NCBI RefSeq assembly: GCF_964266745.1
Contig: NZ_CAXWGX010000012.1
Coordinates: 62,001-126,000, forward strand
Direction: 5' to 3'
Length of the DNA stretch: 64,000 bases
DNA from: Propionicimonas sp020161015
GTDB lineage: Bacteria > Actinomycetota > Actinomycetes > Propionibacteriales > Propionibacteriaceae
Shown here: positions 15,796 through 23,897 of the stretch, in pieces
Numbering within the stretch: the stretch's first letter is position 1
Layout of the letters: each line of letters starts with the position of its first letter
The notes under the pieces: generated by a model
What the model saw: only the letters and a program-made list of their open reading frames with translations
The model's database searches: none
Told to the model about the DNA's origin: nothing
Made by a program: the position numbers and the translations under genes

Positions 15796-16825
15796 GCGCC
15801 TCGCCGACCACACCACGCTCCGCACGGGCGGGGAGGCGAGGACCTGGGTCGAGCCGGAGTCCGAGGCCGAGCTGATCGAGGTCGTGCGGACGGCGGACGC
15901 CGCCGGCGTCCCGCTGCTGGTGCTCGGCGGCGGCTCCAACGTCGTGGTCGCCGACGCCGGGTTCGACGGCACCGTGGTGCACACCGGACGGCTGCGCGGC
16001 GTCCACACCGACGACGTCGCCGCCTGCTCCGGCGCCTTCATGACCGTCGCGGCGGGCGAGCCCTGGGACGCCTTCGTCGCCACGACGATCGCGACGCGCC
16101 AGGTCGGCATCGAGGCCCTGTCCGGCATCCCCGGGCTGGTGGGCGCGACGCCGATCCAGAACGTGGGCGCCTACGGCCAGGAGGTCAGCCAGACGATCGC
16201 CCGGGTGCGCGTGTTCGACCGGGCGGGACAGCGGGTGGTCACCCGCAGTGCCGTCGAGTGCCACTTCGGCTACCGGAGCTCGCTGTTCAAGGCCGTCCCC
16301 GACCGCTTCGTGGTGCTCACGGTGAGCTTCCAGTTCCGCCTCGGCACGCTGTCCACGCCGATCCGGTACGCGGAACTGGCCCGCACCCTCGGTGTCGAGC
16401 CCGGAGCGCGGGCGCCGATGACCGAGGTGCGCGAGGCCGTGCTGGCGCTGCGCCGCGGGAAGGGCATGGTGCTGGACCCCGAGGACAGGGACACCTGGAG
16501 CGCGGGCAGCTTCTTCACCAACCCGGTGGTGGAGCCGGCGGTCGCCGACGGGCTGCCGCGCGAGGCACCGCGCTACCCGCAGCCCGACGGACGGGTGAAG
16601 ACCAGCGCGGCGTGGCTGATCGAGCACGCCGGGTTCAGCCGTGGCTACGGGTCGGGCCTGGCGCGGCTGTCGACGCGCCACACGCTGGCGATCACCAACC
16701 GCGGGGGCGCGACGACGGCGGACGTGCTCGCGCTGGCGGCCGAGATCAGGGACGGCGTCGAGCGGGCCTACGGAATCCGTCTGGTGCCCGAGCCGGTGCT
16801 GATCGGCGCGGGGCTCGACACGTAG
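15788..16825 (+). CDS. murB: UDP-N-acetylenolpyruvoylglucosamine reductase
   Basis: 345 aa. FAD-binding motifs LGGGSNVVVADAGF and GLVGATPIQNVGAYGQEV are present, followed by CHFGYRSSLFK (Tyr of type I MurB) and the catalytic Ser region WSAGSFFTNPV, ending RLVPEPVLIG. It makes UDP-MurNAc for peptidoglycan using NADPH. TTG at 15788 is the likely start: GGAG lies about 7 bases upstream and it matches family N-termini (AERLADHTTLRTGG). The open frame continues upstream into hadB without a better start. Confidence 0.93.
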   Translation: MAERLADHTTLRTGGEARTWVEPESEAELIEVVRTADAAGVPLLVLGGGSNVVVADAGFDGTVVHTGRLRGVHTDDVAACSGAFMTVAAGEPWDAFVATTIATRQVGIEALSGIPGLVGATPIQNVGAYGQEVSQTIARVRVFDRAGQRVVTRSAVECHFGYRSSLFKAVPDRFVVLTVSFQFRLGTLSTPIRYAELARTLGVEPGARAPMTEVREAVLALRRGKGMVLDPEDRDTWSAGSFFTNPVVEPAVADGLPREAPRYPQPDGRVKTSAAWLIEHAGFSRGYGSGLARLSTRHTLAITNRGGATTADVLALAAEIRDGVERAYGIRLVPEPVLIGAGLDT

Positions 16826-16858
16826 ACTGGCCCGCGGCCCGTGAAAGGAAGACAACCC

Positions 16859-18058
16859 GTGAGCATCCTGGCGAACATCCCCCTGGCGCCGCGCGACCCG
16901 ATCCTCGGCCTGACCGAGGCCTTCGTCGCTGACACCCGCCCGGGCAAGGTGCACCTGGGCGTCGGGGTCTACCTCGGGCCGGACGGGAAGATCCCGCTCC
17001 TGGACTGCGTCCGCACGGCAGAGGCCGCGCTCGCCGCGTCGCCCGGGCCGCGGGGCTACCTGCCGATCGACGGGCTGCCGGCCTACACCAGGGCCGTCCG
17101 GGAACTCGTTTTCGGCGCGGACTCCGAGCCGGTCACCTCCGGCCGCGTGGTCACCGTCCAGGGGCTGGGCGGCACCGGCGCGCTGAGGATCGGGGCCGAG
17201 TTCCTGCGCCGCACGGACGCCGCCCCCACCGTCCTGATCTCCGACCCGTCCTGGGAGAACCACCAGGCGCTGTTCACCCGCGCAGGCTTCGAGGTGCGCA
17301 GCTACCGCTACTACGACGCGGCCCGCGGCGGCGTGGACGTCGACGGCATGGTGGCCGACCTGCGCGCCGCTGCGCCCGGCACCGTGGTCGTGCTGCACGC
17401 CTGCTGCCACAACCCCACCGGCTACGACCTGGCCGAGGACGAGTGGGCGCGGGTGGCTGAGGTGGTCGTCGAGGCGGGCCTCGTGCCGTTCCTCGACCTC
17501 GCCTACCAGGGCTTCGCCCAGGGCATCGAGGCCGACGGGGCCGTCGTGCGCAGCTTCGCTGCGCTGGGCGTCCCGATGCTGGTCGCGTCCTCGTTCAGCA
17601 AGAGCTTCAGCCTGTACGGCGAGCGCGTCGGCGGCCTCAGCGTCGTCGCCGCGGACGCGGAGGAGGCCGCCCGGGTGCTCTCCCAGCTGAAGGTGACGAT
17701 CCGGACCACCTACTCCAACCCGCCCACCCATGGCGCGGCCGTCGTCTCGACCGTGCTGGGCGACCCCGCGCTGCGGGCGGGGTGGGAGCGGGAGCTGGAG
17801 GGCATGCGGCTCCGCATCCGCGAAATGCGCGGCGCCATGGTGGAGGCGCTCGCCGCGGCCGGCGCTGCCCGCGACTTCGGCTTCATCGCCGACCAGGTCG
17901 GGATGTTCAGCTACTGCGGGTTGTCCGTCTCCCAGATGCAGCAGCTGCGGGAGGTGCACGGTGTCTACGGCACGGACGCGGGCCGCATCTGCGTCGCCGC
18001 GCTGAACCCCGGCAACGTCGACACGGTGGCCCGCGCGATCGCCGCGGTGATCGGCTGA
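16859..18058 (+). CDS. Aspartate/aromatic amino acid aminotransferase (AspC/TyrB type)
   Basis: 399 aa class I aminotransferase of the proteobacterial-eukaryotic subgroup: NIPLAPRDPILGLTEAF start, VQGLGGTGALRIGAEFL, SDPSWENHQALF, the HACCHNPTGYDL Asn contact, FLDLAYQGFAQG, and the PLP lysine in SSFSKSFSLYGERVGG. It transfers amino groups between aspartate or aromatic amino acids and 2-oxoglutarate; the exact substrate range is not clear. GTG at 16859 follows AAAGGAAGAC. The TAGACT over the murB end (16824-16829) may be its -10 box. Confidence 0.9.
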   Translation: MSILANIPLAPRDPILGLTEAFVADTRPGKVHLGVGVYLGPDGKIPLLDCVRTAEAALAASPGPRGYLPIDGLPAYTRAVRELVFGADSEPVTSGRVVTVQGLGGTGALRIGAEFLRRTDAAPTVLISDPSWENHQALFTRAGFEVRSYRYYDAARGGVDVDGMVADLRAAAPGTVVVLHACCHNPTGYDLAEDEWARVAEVVVEAGLVPFLDLAYQGFAQGIEADGAVVRSFAALGVPMLVASSFSKSFSLYGERVGGLSVVAADAEEAARVLSQLKVTIRTTYSNPPTHGAAVVSTVLGDPALRAGWERELEGMRLRIREMRGAMVEALAAAGAARDFGFIADQVGMFSYCGLSVSQMQQLREVHGVYGTDAGRICVAALNPGNVDTVARAIAAVIG

Positions 18059-18073
18059 GGGGGTCCGCGCCGG

Positions 18074-18103
18074 TTCGACTTCGCCAGTCCCGACCCGTAC
18101 AAT
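18074..18103 (+). promoter_or_regulatory. Promoter of tRNA-Trp-secE-nusG
   Basis: TTCGAC (-35, 18074-18079), an 18-base spacer and TACAAT (-10, 18098-18103) lie about 70 bases before tRNA-Trp, a good SigA-type match. Confidence 0.6.
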
Positions 18104-18175
18104 CCTGTACTTGGTGACCATCACCTGCTCGACCGCGCCCACAAGGCGGCGGTGGTGCCGGTGGGGTCGCCACCA

Positions 18176-18248
<73 letters not shown>

Positions 18249-18313
18249 CTGGGCAGCCGTTTCGCGACGACCGGCCAGCACCACCCACGACAGCGAGAGT
18301 GAAGGACGGCCCC

Positions 18314-18730
18314 GTGGCGGACGAACCGGAGTTGGCGGATGCCGATGTCCCTGGCGACCCCACCGCCGACGAGCTCGACCTGGAGGCCATGGGGCTGGAG
18401 GACGTGGAGCTGACCGAGGAGGAGCAGGTCGCCCTGGCCGCGGCGAAGGCTCGTCCGGTCCGCCGGAGCGAGGGTGGTGCGGAGCCGTCCGCCAAGGGCC
18501 GCCCGACGCCTCGACAGCGGCGCGCCAAGCCGGGCGAGGAGCGCCGGCGCACCACGCCGGTCCAGTTCGTCCGCGAGTCCGTGGCCGAGCTCAAGAAGGT
18601 GGTCTGGCCCACCGGCAGCCAGCTCCAGCAGTACTTCGTCGTGGTTCTGGTCTTCGTGCTGATCATGATCGCCATCGTGTCCGTGCTGGACCTCGGCTTC
18701 GGCACGCTCATGTTGAAGCTGCTGGGCTGA
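18314..18730 (+). CDS. secE: Preprotein translocase subunit SecE
   Basis: 138 aa. An acidic then basic, disordered N-terminal extension (~75 residues) leads to the SecE core: VQFVRESVAELKKVVWPTG (amphipathic helix) and one membrane span (QQYFVVVLVFVLIMIAIVSV). SecE clamps SecY in the protein export channel. GTG at 18314 is chosen because GAAGGACGG sits just upstream. It is followed closely by nusG. Confidence 0.92.
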   Translation: MADEPELADADVPGDPTADELDLEAMGLEDVELTEEEQVALAAAKARPVRRSEGGAEPSAKGRPTPRQRRAKPGEERRRTTPVQFVRESVAELKKVVWPTGSQLQQYFVVVLVFVLIMIAIVSVLDLGFGTLMLKLLG

Positions 18731-18748
18731 CGAACGAGGAAGCGAGTT

Positions 18749-19573
18749 TTGGACGTGACTGAGAACACCCCGCCCACCGACGACTTCGGCGCGGACGACA
18801 TCGAGATCGACCTCGGCCTGCCCGAGGTCGGTACCGAGGACGACATCGAGCTGAACCTCGACTTCGGCGGACCGTCCGACACCGACACCGACACCGACGA
18901 CATGCTGCGGAACCTCGGCGAGGTCGAGCCCGAGGACTCCACCGTCCCGGCGGTGCTCGACACCGACGAGGAGGCCGTCCTCGAGGAGCTCCGCACCCAG
19001 CTGCGCAGCCAGGTCGGCGACTGGTACGTCATCCACACGTACTCCGGTATGGAGAACCGGGTGAAGCAGAACCTGGACAACCGGGTGAAGACGCTCGGTA
19101 TGGAGGACTACATCTACGAGGCCGTCGTGCCCACAGAAGAGGTCATCGAGACCCGCAACGGCGCACGCAAGTCGGTCACCCGGACCGTGCTGCCCGGCTA
19201 CGTGCTGGTGCGTATGGAGCTCACGGACGCCTCCTGGGCCGCCGTCCGGCACACCCCGTCGGTCACCGGGTTCGTCGCCCACGCGAACGCCCCGGTCCCG
19301 CTGAGCCTGGACGAGGTCGAGAAGATGCTCGCCCCGGCCGCGCTGGCCCGCGCGGCCGCAGCCTCCACCGGTCCCAAGCGGACGAACAAGAAGATCGAGA
19401 TCGCCGACTTCAAGGTCGGTGACTCCGTCATGGTGGTCCAGGGCCCCTTCGCCGGGGTGCACGCCACCATCACCGAGATCAATGCGAACAGCCAGCGGCT
19501 CAAGGCGCTGGTCGAGATCCTCGGCCGGGAGACCCCGGTCGACCTGACGCTCGGCCAGATCCAGAAGGTCTAG
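18749..19573 (+). CDS. nusG: Transcription termination/antitermination factor NusG
   Basis: 274 aa. An acidic N-terminal extension of ~90 residues (common in actinobacterial NusG) precedes the NGN domain (WYVIHTYSGMENRVKQNLDN; TVLPGYVLVRMEL) and the C-terminal KOW domain (VGDSVMVVQGPFAGVHATI). It binds RNA polymerase to promote processivity and links it to Rho or the ribosome. The TTG start at 18749 has AGGA 8 bases upstream; GTG at 18755 is the alternative. It follows secE and precedes rplK. Confidence 0.95.
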   Translation: MDVTENTPPTDDFGADDIEIDLGLPEVGTEDDIELNLDFGGPSDTDTDTDDMLRNLGEVEPEDSTVPAVLDTDEEAVLEELRTQLRSQVGDWYVIHTYSGMENRVKQNLDNRVKTLGMEDYIYEAVVPTEEVIETRNGARKSVTRTVLPGYVLVRMELTDASWAAVRHTPSVTGFVAHANAPVPLSLDEVEKMLAPAALARAAAASTGPKRTNKKIEIADFKVGDSVMVVQGPFAGVHATITEINANSQRLKALVEILGRETPVDLTLGQIQKV

Positions 19574-19642
19574 GCGCTCGCATCGCCGTCGGCCACCCGG
19601 TCGGTCGGCACAAGAGGAACAACCAGAAGGACCCAACCAAGA

Positions 19643-20074
19643 ATGCCTCCCAAGAAGAAAGTGGCCGCCATCGTCAAGGTGGCCCTGAACGCGGGCGCGG
19701 CTACTCCGGCACCGCCGGTCGGCACCGCGCTCGGCCCGCACGGCGTGAACATCATGGAGTTCTGCAAGCGGTACAACGCCGAGACCGAGGCCATGCGTGG
19801 CACGATCATCCCGGTCGAGATCACCATCTTCGAGGACCGCACCTTCACCTTCATCACGAAGACCCCGCCGGCCGCGGAACTGATCAAGAAGGCTGCCGGG
19901 CTGAAGAGCGGCTCCGCCCGTCCCCACAAGGACAAGGTCGGCACGCTGACCGCGGACCAGGTGCGCGAGATCGCCACCACGAAGATGCCCGACCTCAACG
20001 CCAACGACATCGACGCCGCGATGAAGATCGTGGCCGGCACCGCCCGCTCCATGGGCGTCAACGTCGAGGCCTGA
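19643..20074 (+). CDS. rplK: Ribosomal protein L11
   Basis: 143 aa, complete. PPKKKVAAIVKVALNAGAA start, the Pro-rich TPAPPVGTALGPHGVN loop that contacts 23S rRNA and thiopeptides, and a C-terminal RNA-binding domain with GTARSMGVNVEA end. It forms the GTPase-associated stalk base with L10/L12 and binds release and elongation factors. An ATG follows CAACCAAGA; upstream AGAAGGA acts as SD. Confidence 0.98.
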   Translation: MPPKKKVAAIVKVALNAGAATPAPPVGTALGPHGVNIMEFCKRYNAETEAMRGTIIPVEITIFEDRTFTFITKTPPAAELIKKAAGLKSGSARPHKDKVGTLTADQVREIATTKMPDLNANDIDAAMKIVAGTARSMGVNVEA

Positions 20075-20166
20075 CCGACACACGAAACAGTGGCAGGGCA
20101 CGCTGAGCCCGTACCACGCCTGGCATCCGGTCCACACGAGGGCCGGCCATCCTGAAAGAGACCAGA

Positions 20167-20871
20167 ATGAAGCGCAGCAAGGCCTACCGGGCCGCATCCG
20201 ACACCTTCGACGCAGACCAGCTCTACAGCCCCGAGGCTGCGCTGGGGATCGTCAAGAAGAACGCCTCGGCCAAGTTCGACGAGACCGTTGAGGTCGCCCT
20301 CCGTCTCGGCGTCGATCCCCGCAAGGCGGACCAGATGGTCCGTGGCACCGTGAACCTCCCCAACGGCACCGGCAAGACGGCAAGGGTCCTCGTCTTCGCC
20401 ACCGGTGAGAAGGCGGCGGACGCGGTGGCGGCGGGCGCAGACGAGGTCGGGGCCGACGAGCTGATCGACAAGATCGCCGGCGGCTACCTCGACTTCGACG
20501 CCGTGGTCGCCACCCCCGACCTGATGGGCAAGGTCGGCCGCCTGGGCCGCGTGCTCGGCCCGCGCGGCCTGATGCCGAACCCGAAGACCGGCACCGTCAC
20601 CATGGACGTGGCCAAGGCGGTCACCGACATCAAGGGCGGCAAGATCGAGTTCCGCGTCGACCGCCACGCCAACCTCCACTTCATCGTGGGCAAGGCGTCC
20701 TTCACCGAGCAGCAGCTCGCGGAGAACTACTTCGCCGCCATCGAGGAGGTCCTGCGCCTCAAGCCGAGCGCCTCGAAGGGCCGCTACGTGAAGAAGGCCA
20801 CCATCGCCTCGACGATGGGCCCGGGCGTCCCCGTCGACCCCACCAAGGTGAAGCCGTCCGCCGCGGAGTGA
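20167..20871 (+). CDS. rplA: Ribosomal protein L1
   Basis: 234 aa, complete. MKRSKAYRAASDTFD start; GKTARVLVFATGEKA and LGPRGLMPNPKTGTV are the conserved L1 signatures. It forms the L1 stalk at the E site and in many bacteria represses its own rplK-rplA mRNA. The 92-base spacer from rplK has short inverted repeats but no obvious L1-site copy could be proven by eye. GAAAGAGACCAGA precedes the ATG. Confidence 0.98.
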   Translation: MKRSKAYRAASDTFDADQLYSPEAALGIVKKNASAKFDETVEVALRLGVDPRKADQMVRGTVNLPNGTGKTARVLVFATGEKAADAVAAGADEVGADELIDKIAGGYLDFDAVVATPDLMGKVGRLGRVLGPRGLMPNPKTGTVTMDVAKAVTDIKGGKIEFRVDRHANLHFIVGKASFTEQQLAENYFAAIEEVLRLKPSASKGRYVKKATIASTMGPGVPVDPTKVKPSAAE

Positions 20872-20889
20872 GCTGACTCCCTGTTCCAC

Positions 20890-20939
20890 CCACGAGCTGT
20901 GCGTTGCCCGGTGCCCACCGGCCGACGCACAGCTCGTGG
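20890..20939 (+). terminator. Hairpin after rplA
   Basis: A perfect 15-bp stem: CCACGAGCTGTGCGT (20890-20904) pairs with ACGCACAGCTCGTGG (20925-20939) around a 20-base loop. It is followed by CTTGTGGGG without a true U-tract. It separates rplKA from the rplJL promoter. Confidence 0.65.
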
Positions 20940-20953
20940 CTTGTGGGGCCGAT

Positions 20954-20983
20954 TTGGCGGGGGAGCGGGCCGACCCGTAGGAT
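20954..20983 (+). promoter_or_regulatory. Promoter of rplJL
   Basis: TTGGCG (20954-20959), 18-base spacer, TAGGAT (20978-20983); the predicted start near 20990 opens the L10 leader. Confidence 0.6.
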
Positions 20984-20987
20984 GGCT

Positions 20988-21155
20988 CTCGCCGTAGACC
21001 GCTGGTTCTCGTCCTGGCTCGCCAGGCAGGTAAACCCCGCGCAGGTGAAACCTGAATGCTCGACTCTGAGTCTTCGCCCTGGTTGCCTGCGCGCACCGGG
21101 GCTTTTCCGTTTCCCGTGGTCGACGGCGATCCGAAGAGAAGTGGGAAGGAGACCC
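20988..21155 (+). ncRNA. Ribosomal protein L10 leader RNA
   Basis: The 5' UTR before rplJ contains CTCGCCGTAGACCGCTGG, GCAGGTAAACCCCGCGCAGG and GCCTGCGCGCACCGGGGC, matching the conserved pieces of the L10 leader family. In bacteria L10(L12)4 binds this leader and shuts off rplJL expression. The final CACCGGGGCTTTTCCG stretch could act as an early terminator. Boundaries are approximate. Confidence 0.75.
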
Positions 21156-21743
21156 ATGGCGAAGCCGGACAAGGCAGCCGCCGTCGCGGAGCTGACCGAG
21201 CAGTTCAGCACCTCCGCGGCAGCCGTGCTGACCGAGTACCGCGGACTCACCGTCAAGGACCTGAAGGCTCTGCGCCGGTCCTTGGGTGTGGACGCCAGCT
21301 ACGCCGTGACGAAGAACACGCTGACCATGATCGCGGCCCGTGAAGCGGGCATCGAGGGCCTGGACGACCAGCTCGCCGGCCCGACCGCGATCACCTTCAT
21401 CCGCGGTGACGTTGCCACCGTGGCCAAGGGTCTGCGCGACTTCGCCAAGGCGAACCCGCATCTGGTGATCAAGGGTGGCGTCATGGACGGTCGTGTCCTG
21501 GACGCCGAGTCGGTCAAGAAGCTGGCCGATCTCGAGTCTCGCGAGGTCCTCCTCGCCAAGCTCGCCGGTGCGATGAACGGGAACCTGGCCAAGGCCGTCG
21601 GTCTGTTCGCCGCGCCGCTGTCCCAGGCCGCTCGCGCCCTGGACGCCCTCAGGACCCAGAAGCAGGCCGGGGAGACCCCGGCACCCGATGCAGCACCCGC
21701 TGCTGAGGCCACCACCGACGCGGCTGACGCTGCATCCGAGTAA
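21156..21743 (+). CDS. rplJ: Ribosomal protein L10
   Basis: 195 aa. It starts AKPDKAAAVAELTEQF; conserved LTEYRGLTVKDLKALRRSL and the C-terminal helix that binds L7/L12 dimers are present, ending in an Ala/Asp-rich tail typical of actinobacteria. It anchors the L12 stalk and controls its own operon through the leader RNA. GGGAAGGAGA provides the SD for ATG 21156; upstream open frame is leader. Confidence 0.97.
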   Translation: MAKPDKAAAVAELTEQFSTSAAAVLTEYRGLTVKDLKALRRSLGVDASYAVTKNTLTMIAAREAGIEGLDDQLAGPTAITFIRGDVATVAKGLRDFAKANPHLVIKGGVMDGRVLDAESVKKLADLESREVLLAKLAGAMNGNLAKAVGLFAAPLSQAARALDALRTQKQAGETPAPDAAPAAEATTDAADAASE

Positions 21744-21763
21744 GAAGAGAAAGGACGCCCAAC

Positions 21764-22156
21764 ATGGCGAAGCTCACTACTGACGAGCTCCTTGACGCCT
21801 TCAAGGAGATGACCCTGATCGAGCTCTCCGAGTTCGTGAAGCTGTTCGAGGACACCTTCGGTGTCACCGCGGCCGCCCCGGTCGCCGTGGCCGCTGCCCC
21901 GGCCGCCGCCGGTGGCGACGCCGCTGCCGAGGAGGAAGAGGTCAGCAACGAGGTCGACGTGATCCTCGAGTCCGCCGGCGACAAGAAGATCCAGGTCATC
22001 AAGGAGGTGCGCGCGCTCACCAACCTCGGCCTGAAGGAGGCCAAGGACCTGGTCGAGGCCGCTCCCAAGGTCGTGCTCGAGAAGGTCACGCGCGACGCGG
22101 CCGCCAAGGCCAAGGAGGCCCTCGAGGCCGCCGGCGCCGCGGTCTCCGTCAAGTGA
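21764..22156 (+). CDS. rplL: Ribosomal protein L7/L12
   Basis: 130 aa. N-terminal dimerisation domain (TTDELLDAFKEMTLIELSEF), an Ala-rich hinge (APVAVAAAPAAAGGDAAAEE) and the C-terminal factor-binding domain (GLKEAKDLVEAAPKVVLEKV). It recruits translational GTPases. It is followed by a strong terminator, so transcription of rplJL is separated from rpoB, which in most bacteria follows directly. Confidence 0.98.
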   Translation: MAKLTTDELLDAFKEMTLIELSEFVKLFEDTFGVTAAAPVAVAAAPAAAGGDAAAEEEEVSNEVDVILESAGDKKIQVIKEVRALTNLGLKEAKDLVEAAPKVVLEKVTRDAAAKAKEALEAAGAAVSVK

Positions 22157-22176
22157 CCGTCTGACCGGTAACGCAG

Positions 22177-22213
22177 AAAGTGGTGGTGGGCCCTCGGGCC
22201 CGCCACCACTTTC
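22177..22213 (+). terminator. Terminator of rplJL
   Basis: AAAGTGGTGGTGGGCCC and GGGCCCGCCACCACTTT form a ~17-bp stem around a TCG loop, flanked by A and T runs, 20 bases after rplL. Confidence 0.85.
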
Positions 22214-22248
22214 GCAATTGGTGCTCACAGGAATACCGGACGGAACAA

Positions 22249-22291
22249 CAGAACGGCGGTTGTCTGCTTTTCGCAGGCAACCGCCGTTCTG
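22249..22291. terminator. 19-bp hairpin between rplL and the peptide gene
   Basis: CAGAACGGCGGTTGTCTGC (22249-22267) pairs with GCAGGCAACCGCCGTTCTG (22273-22291), one G-U pair, loop TTTTC. It has no clear U-tract on either side, but lies where converging transcripts from rplL and from the minus-strand peptide gene must end. Confidence 0.55.
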
Positions 22292-22363
22292 ACTCTACTG
22301 GGGGTGGATTCAAACGTTTTCTGGGGAAGGGCCAGGGGGTTGGCCCGGGGGAGGGGCTTCGCC

Positions 22364-22510
22364 TCAGCTCTTGAGCGGCCAGTTGCCCTGTCCGTTGATG
22401 CTGACGATGCCTCCGGCGTCCTGGCTGTTGGTAGCGATCACGCTGATCGGCAGCACGGCGAGGGTGCCTGCGACCGCGGCGGCGGCGATAATCCTACGAA
22501 CGATGGTCAT
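22364..22510 (-). CDS. Putative secreted signalling peptide precursor (48 aa)
   Basis: Reading the minus strand from ATG 22510 gives 48 residues: a basic start (MTIVRR), a hydrophobic core rich in Ala/Ile/Val (residues 7-25), a possible signal-peptidase site at VIA (residue 26), then a 22-residue tail ending SINGQGNWPLKS with a single Trp-Pro. AGGAAGG lies about 10 bases upstream. GC-rich third positions look coding. I know no homologue. The size, export signal, short polar C-terminus and divergent orientation to an XRE/TPR regulator resemble precursors of RRNPP-type peptide pheromones in Firmicutes. Its function as a signal is inferred. TTGACA-N18-TACCTT on the minus strand (22580-22551) is a plausible promoter. 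Confidence 0.6.
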   Translation of the reverse strand: MTIVRRIIAAAAVAGTLAVLPISVIATNSQDAGGIVSINGQGNWPLKS

Positions 22511-22530
22511 GTCCCCAAAGCCTTCCTAGT

Positions 22531-22618
22531 TTGACTGGCTCAATGGCAAGAAGGTACCCGGCACTTGACTGGCTTGTCAACATTTGACAGAGTTTTCTGA
22601 GGACCATTTGTCAGGAGG
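22531..22618. promoter_or_regulatory. Divergent promoter/operator region of peptide and regulator genes
   Basis: The direct repeat TTGACTGGCT occurs at 22531-22540 and 22565-22574, 34 bases apart. The second copy is part of the inverted repeat TTGAC-N6-GTCAA (22565-22580), and the first is part of TTGA-N5-TCAA (22531-22543). Further half-sites TTTGACAG and TTGTCAGG lie at 22583 and 22608. The repeats overlap the possible -35 elements of both divergent genes. A GGTACC between them overlaps both candidate -10 regions. These are the likely binding sites of the adjacent regulator. Confidence 0.55.
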
Positions 22619-22622
22619 TCGT

Positions 22623-23897
22623 GTGGACGCGTCGAGCGCGGTGCAGTTCGGCTCGCTGTTGCGGGATGCCCGTCGTCGGCAGGGGCTGTCCCAGGCCGAG
22701 CTGGGTGGTGACAAGTACTCCGGCAGCTACATCTCCCATCTGGAGAGCGGCCGGAGGGTCGCCACACCCGAGGTGATCGAGTTCCTCTCCCGCCGGCTGG
22801 GTGTGTCGCCGCTGGAGTGGGGCGTGTCCCCGCAGGGGGACCCGGGCGGGCTCGTCTCGTCCGACTCGATCGAGGACCTGCTGGTCGCGGAGCGGGCCTG
22901 GTCGGAGCACGACTGGGCTGCCGCGATCCAGCACTCGGCCCAGGCGGCAGCGATCGCGCTGGCGGCCGGCGACACCGGGCGCCACTGGGAGGCCCTGTAC
23001 GTGCAGGCCCAGGCCCGGTTCTCCTCCGGTGACTTCGTCGGTGCCGCGCGGCTGGCCGAGGAGCTGGCGGAGCATGAGACGGCCCGGAAGTTCGGCGTGG
23101 CCCGGGCGCAGGCGTTGAGCCTCGCGTCGGTCGCGAATCGCGCGTCGGACCACCTCGGCTGGGCGGTCGCGCTGGGTGCCCGCGCGGTCGAAGCGGCGTC
23201 CGCCGCGCCGCCGATCATCCTCGCCGAAGCACTGATGGCCCTTGTCAGCGCAATGTTCGAGGCGGGGCACTCGGCAGAGGAGAGCGATCCTTACCTGCTG
23301 CGCCTCGCCGAACTCTCGCCCCGGCTGAACTCCGAGCACTCCCGGGGGATGATCGCCTGGACGATCGGAACGGCCGCCTTCATGGCGGGCAAGGTGGAGG
23401 TCGGGCGTGAGCACCACGCCCGCGCGAAAGGGCCGAAAGGGCAGCTGGACGCCCGGCGAGACCTCCGGTTGTGGCTCCGTTTCCACCGCTCCGCCGCCCG
23501 ATGCCTGCTGGACGCGGGTATCGAGGACGGCGTGAGGGACCTGGTGCGGACGGCCTCGCTCGGCCTGGAGATTCTCGGCAACAGTCACGACGTGGTCGAG
23601 CTGAGGCAGGTGGAGGCCAAGCTGGCCCTTCTGGACGGTGATGCCGTCGAAGCGGCCCGCATCATCTCCGATGTCCTGGACGACCCCGTCCTGGGTGCCG
23701 CGGACATCTCGCGGGGAAGCTCGGAGGAGATCCTCGCCGAGGCGTTCCAGGCGATGGGCCGGACGGCCGCGGCGAGGGAGCGGTTCGAGCTCGCTGCCCG
23801 CGAGTACGAGTCGGAAGGACGCCTCCGGGCGGCCGTCGACGCGTGGCGGAAGGCGGCCAGGCAAGAAGTCCCGAAAGATTTTTTGACAACGACTTGA
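22623..23897 (+). CDS. XRE-family transcriptional regulator with C-terminal TPR-like repeats
   Basis: 424 aa. Residues ~8-62 form an XRE helix-turn-helix (FGSLLRDARRRQGLSQAELG, YISHLESGRRVATPEVIEFL). The remaining ~350 residues are an all-helical, Ala/Leu-rich array with TPR-like spacing (AAIQHSAQAAAIALAAGDTG; HWEALYVQAQARFSSGDFVG; AARLAEELAEHETARKFGVA). This architecture is shared with peptide-sensing RRNPP regulators (PlcR, Rgg), although it is longer and could equally be a TPR regulator of another kind. GTG at 22623 is preferred for its AGGAGG; the open frame extends to 22584. A secreted-peptide gene is divergent, and palindromes with the same TTGAC half-site flank the gene on both sides. 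The insertion sits between rplL and rpoB. Confidence 0.82.
   Translation: MDASSAVQFGSLLRDARRRQGLSQAELGGDKYSGSYISHLESGRRVATPEVIEFLSRRLGVSPLEWGVSPQGDPGGLVSSDSIEDLLVAERAWSEHDWAAAIQHSAQAAAIALAAGDTGRHWEALYVQAQARFSSGDFVGAARLAEELAEHETARKFGVARAQALSLASVANRASDHLGWAVALGARAVEAASAAPPIILAEALMALVSAMFEAGHSAEESDPYLLRLAELSPRLNSEHSRGMIAWTIGTAAFMAGKVEVGREHHARAKGPKGQLDARRDLRLWLRFHRSAARCLLDAGIEDGVRDLVRTASLGLEILGNSHDVVELRQVEAKLALLDGDAVEAARIISDVLDDPVLGAADISRGSSEEILAEAFQAMGRTAAARERFELAAREYESEGRLRAAVDAWRKAARQEVPKDFLTTT

Noticed and set aside
22177..22291. CRISPR-like or mobile-element repeats
   Set aside because: Two unrelated hairpins, consistent with terminators; no repeated spacer pattern, no cas genes or transposase in the window.
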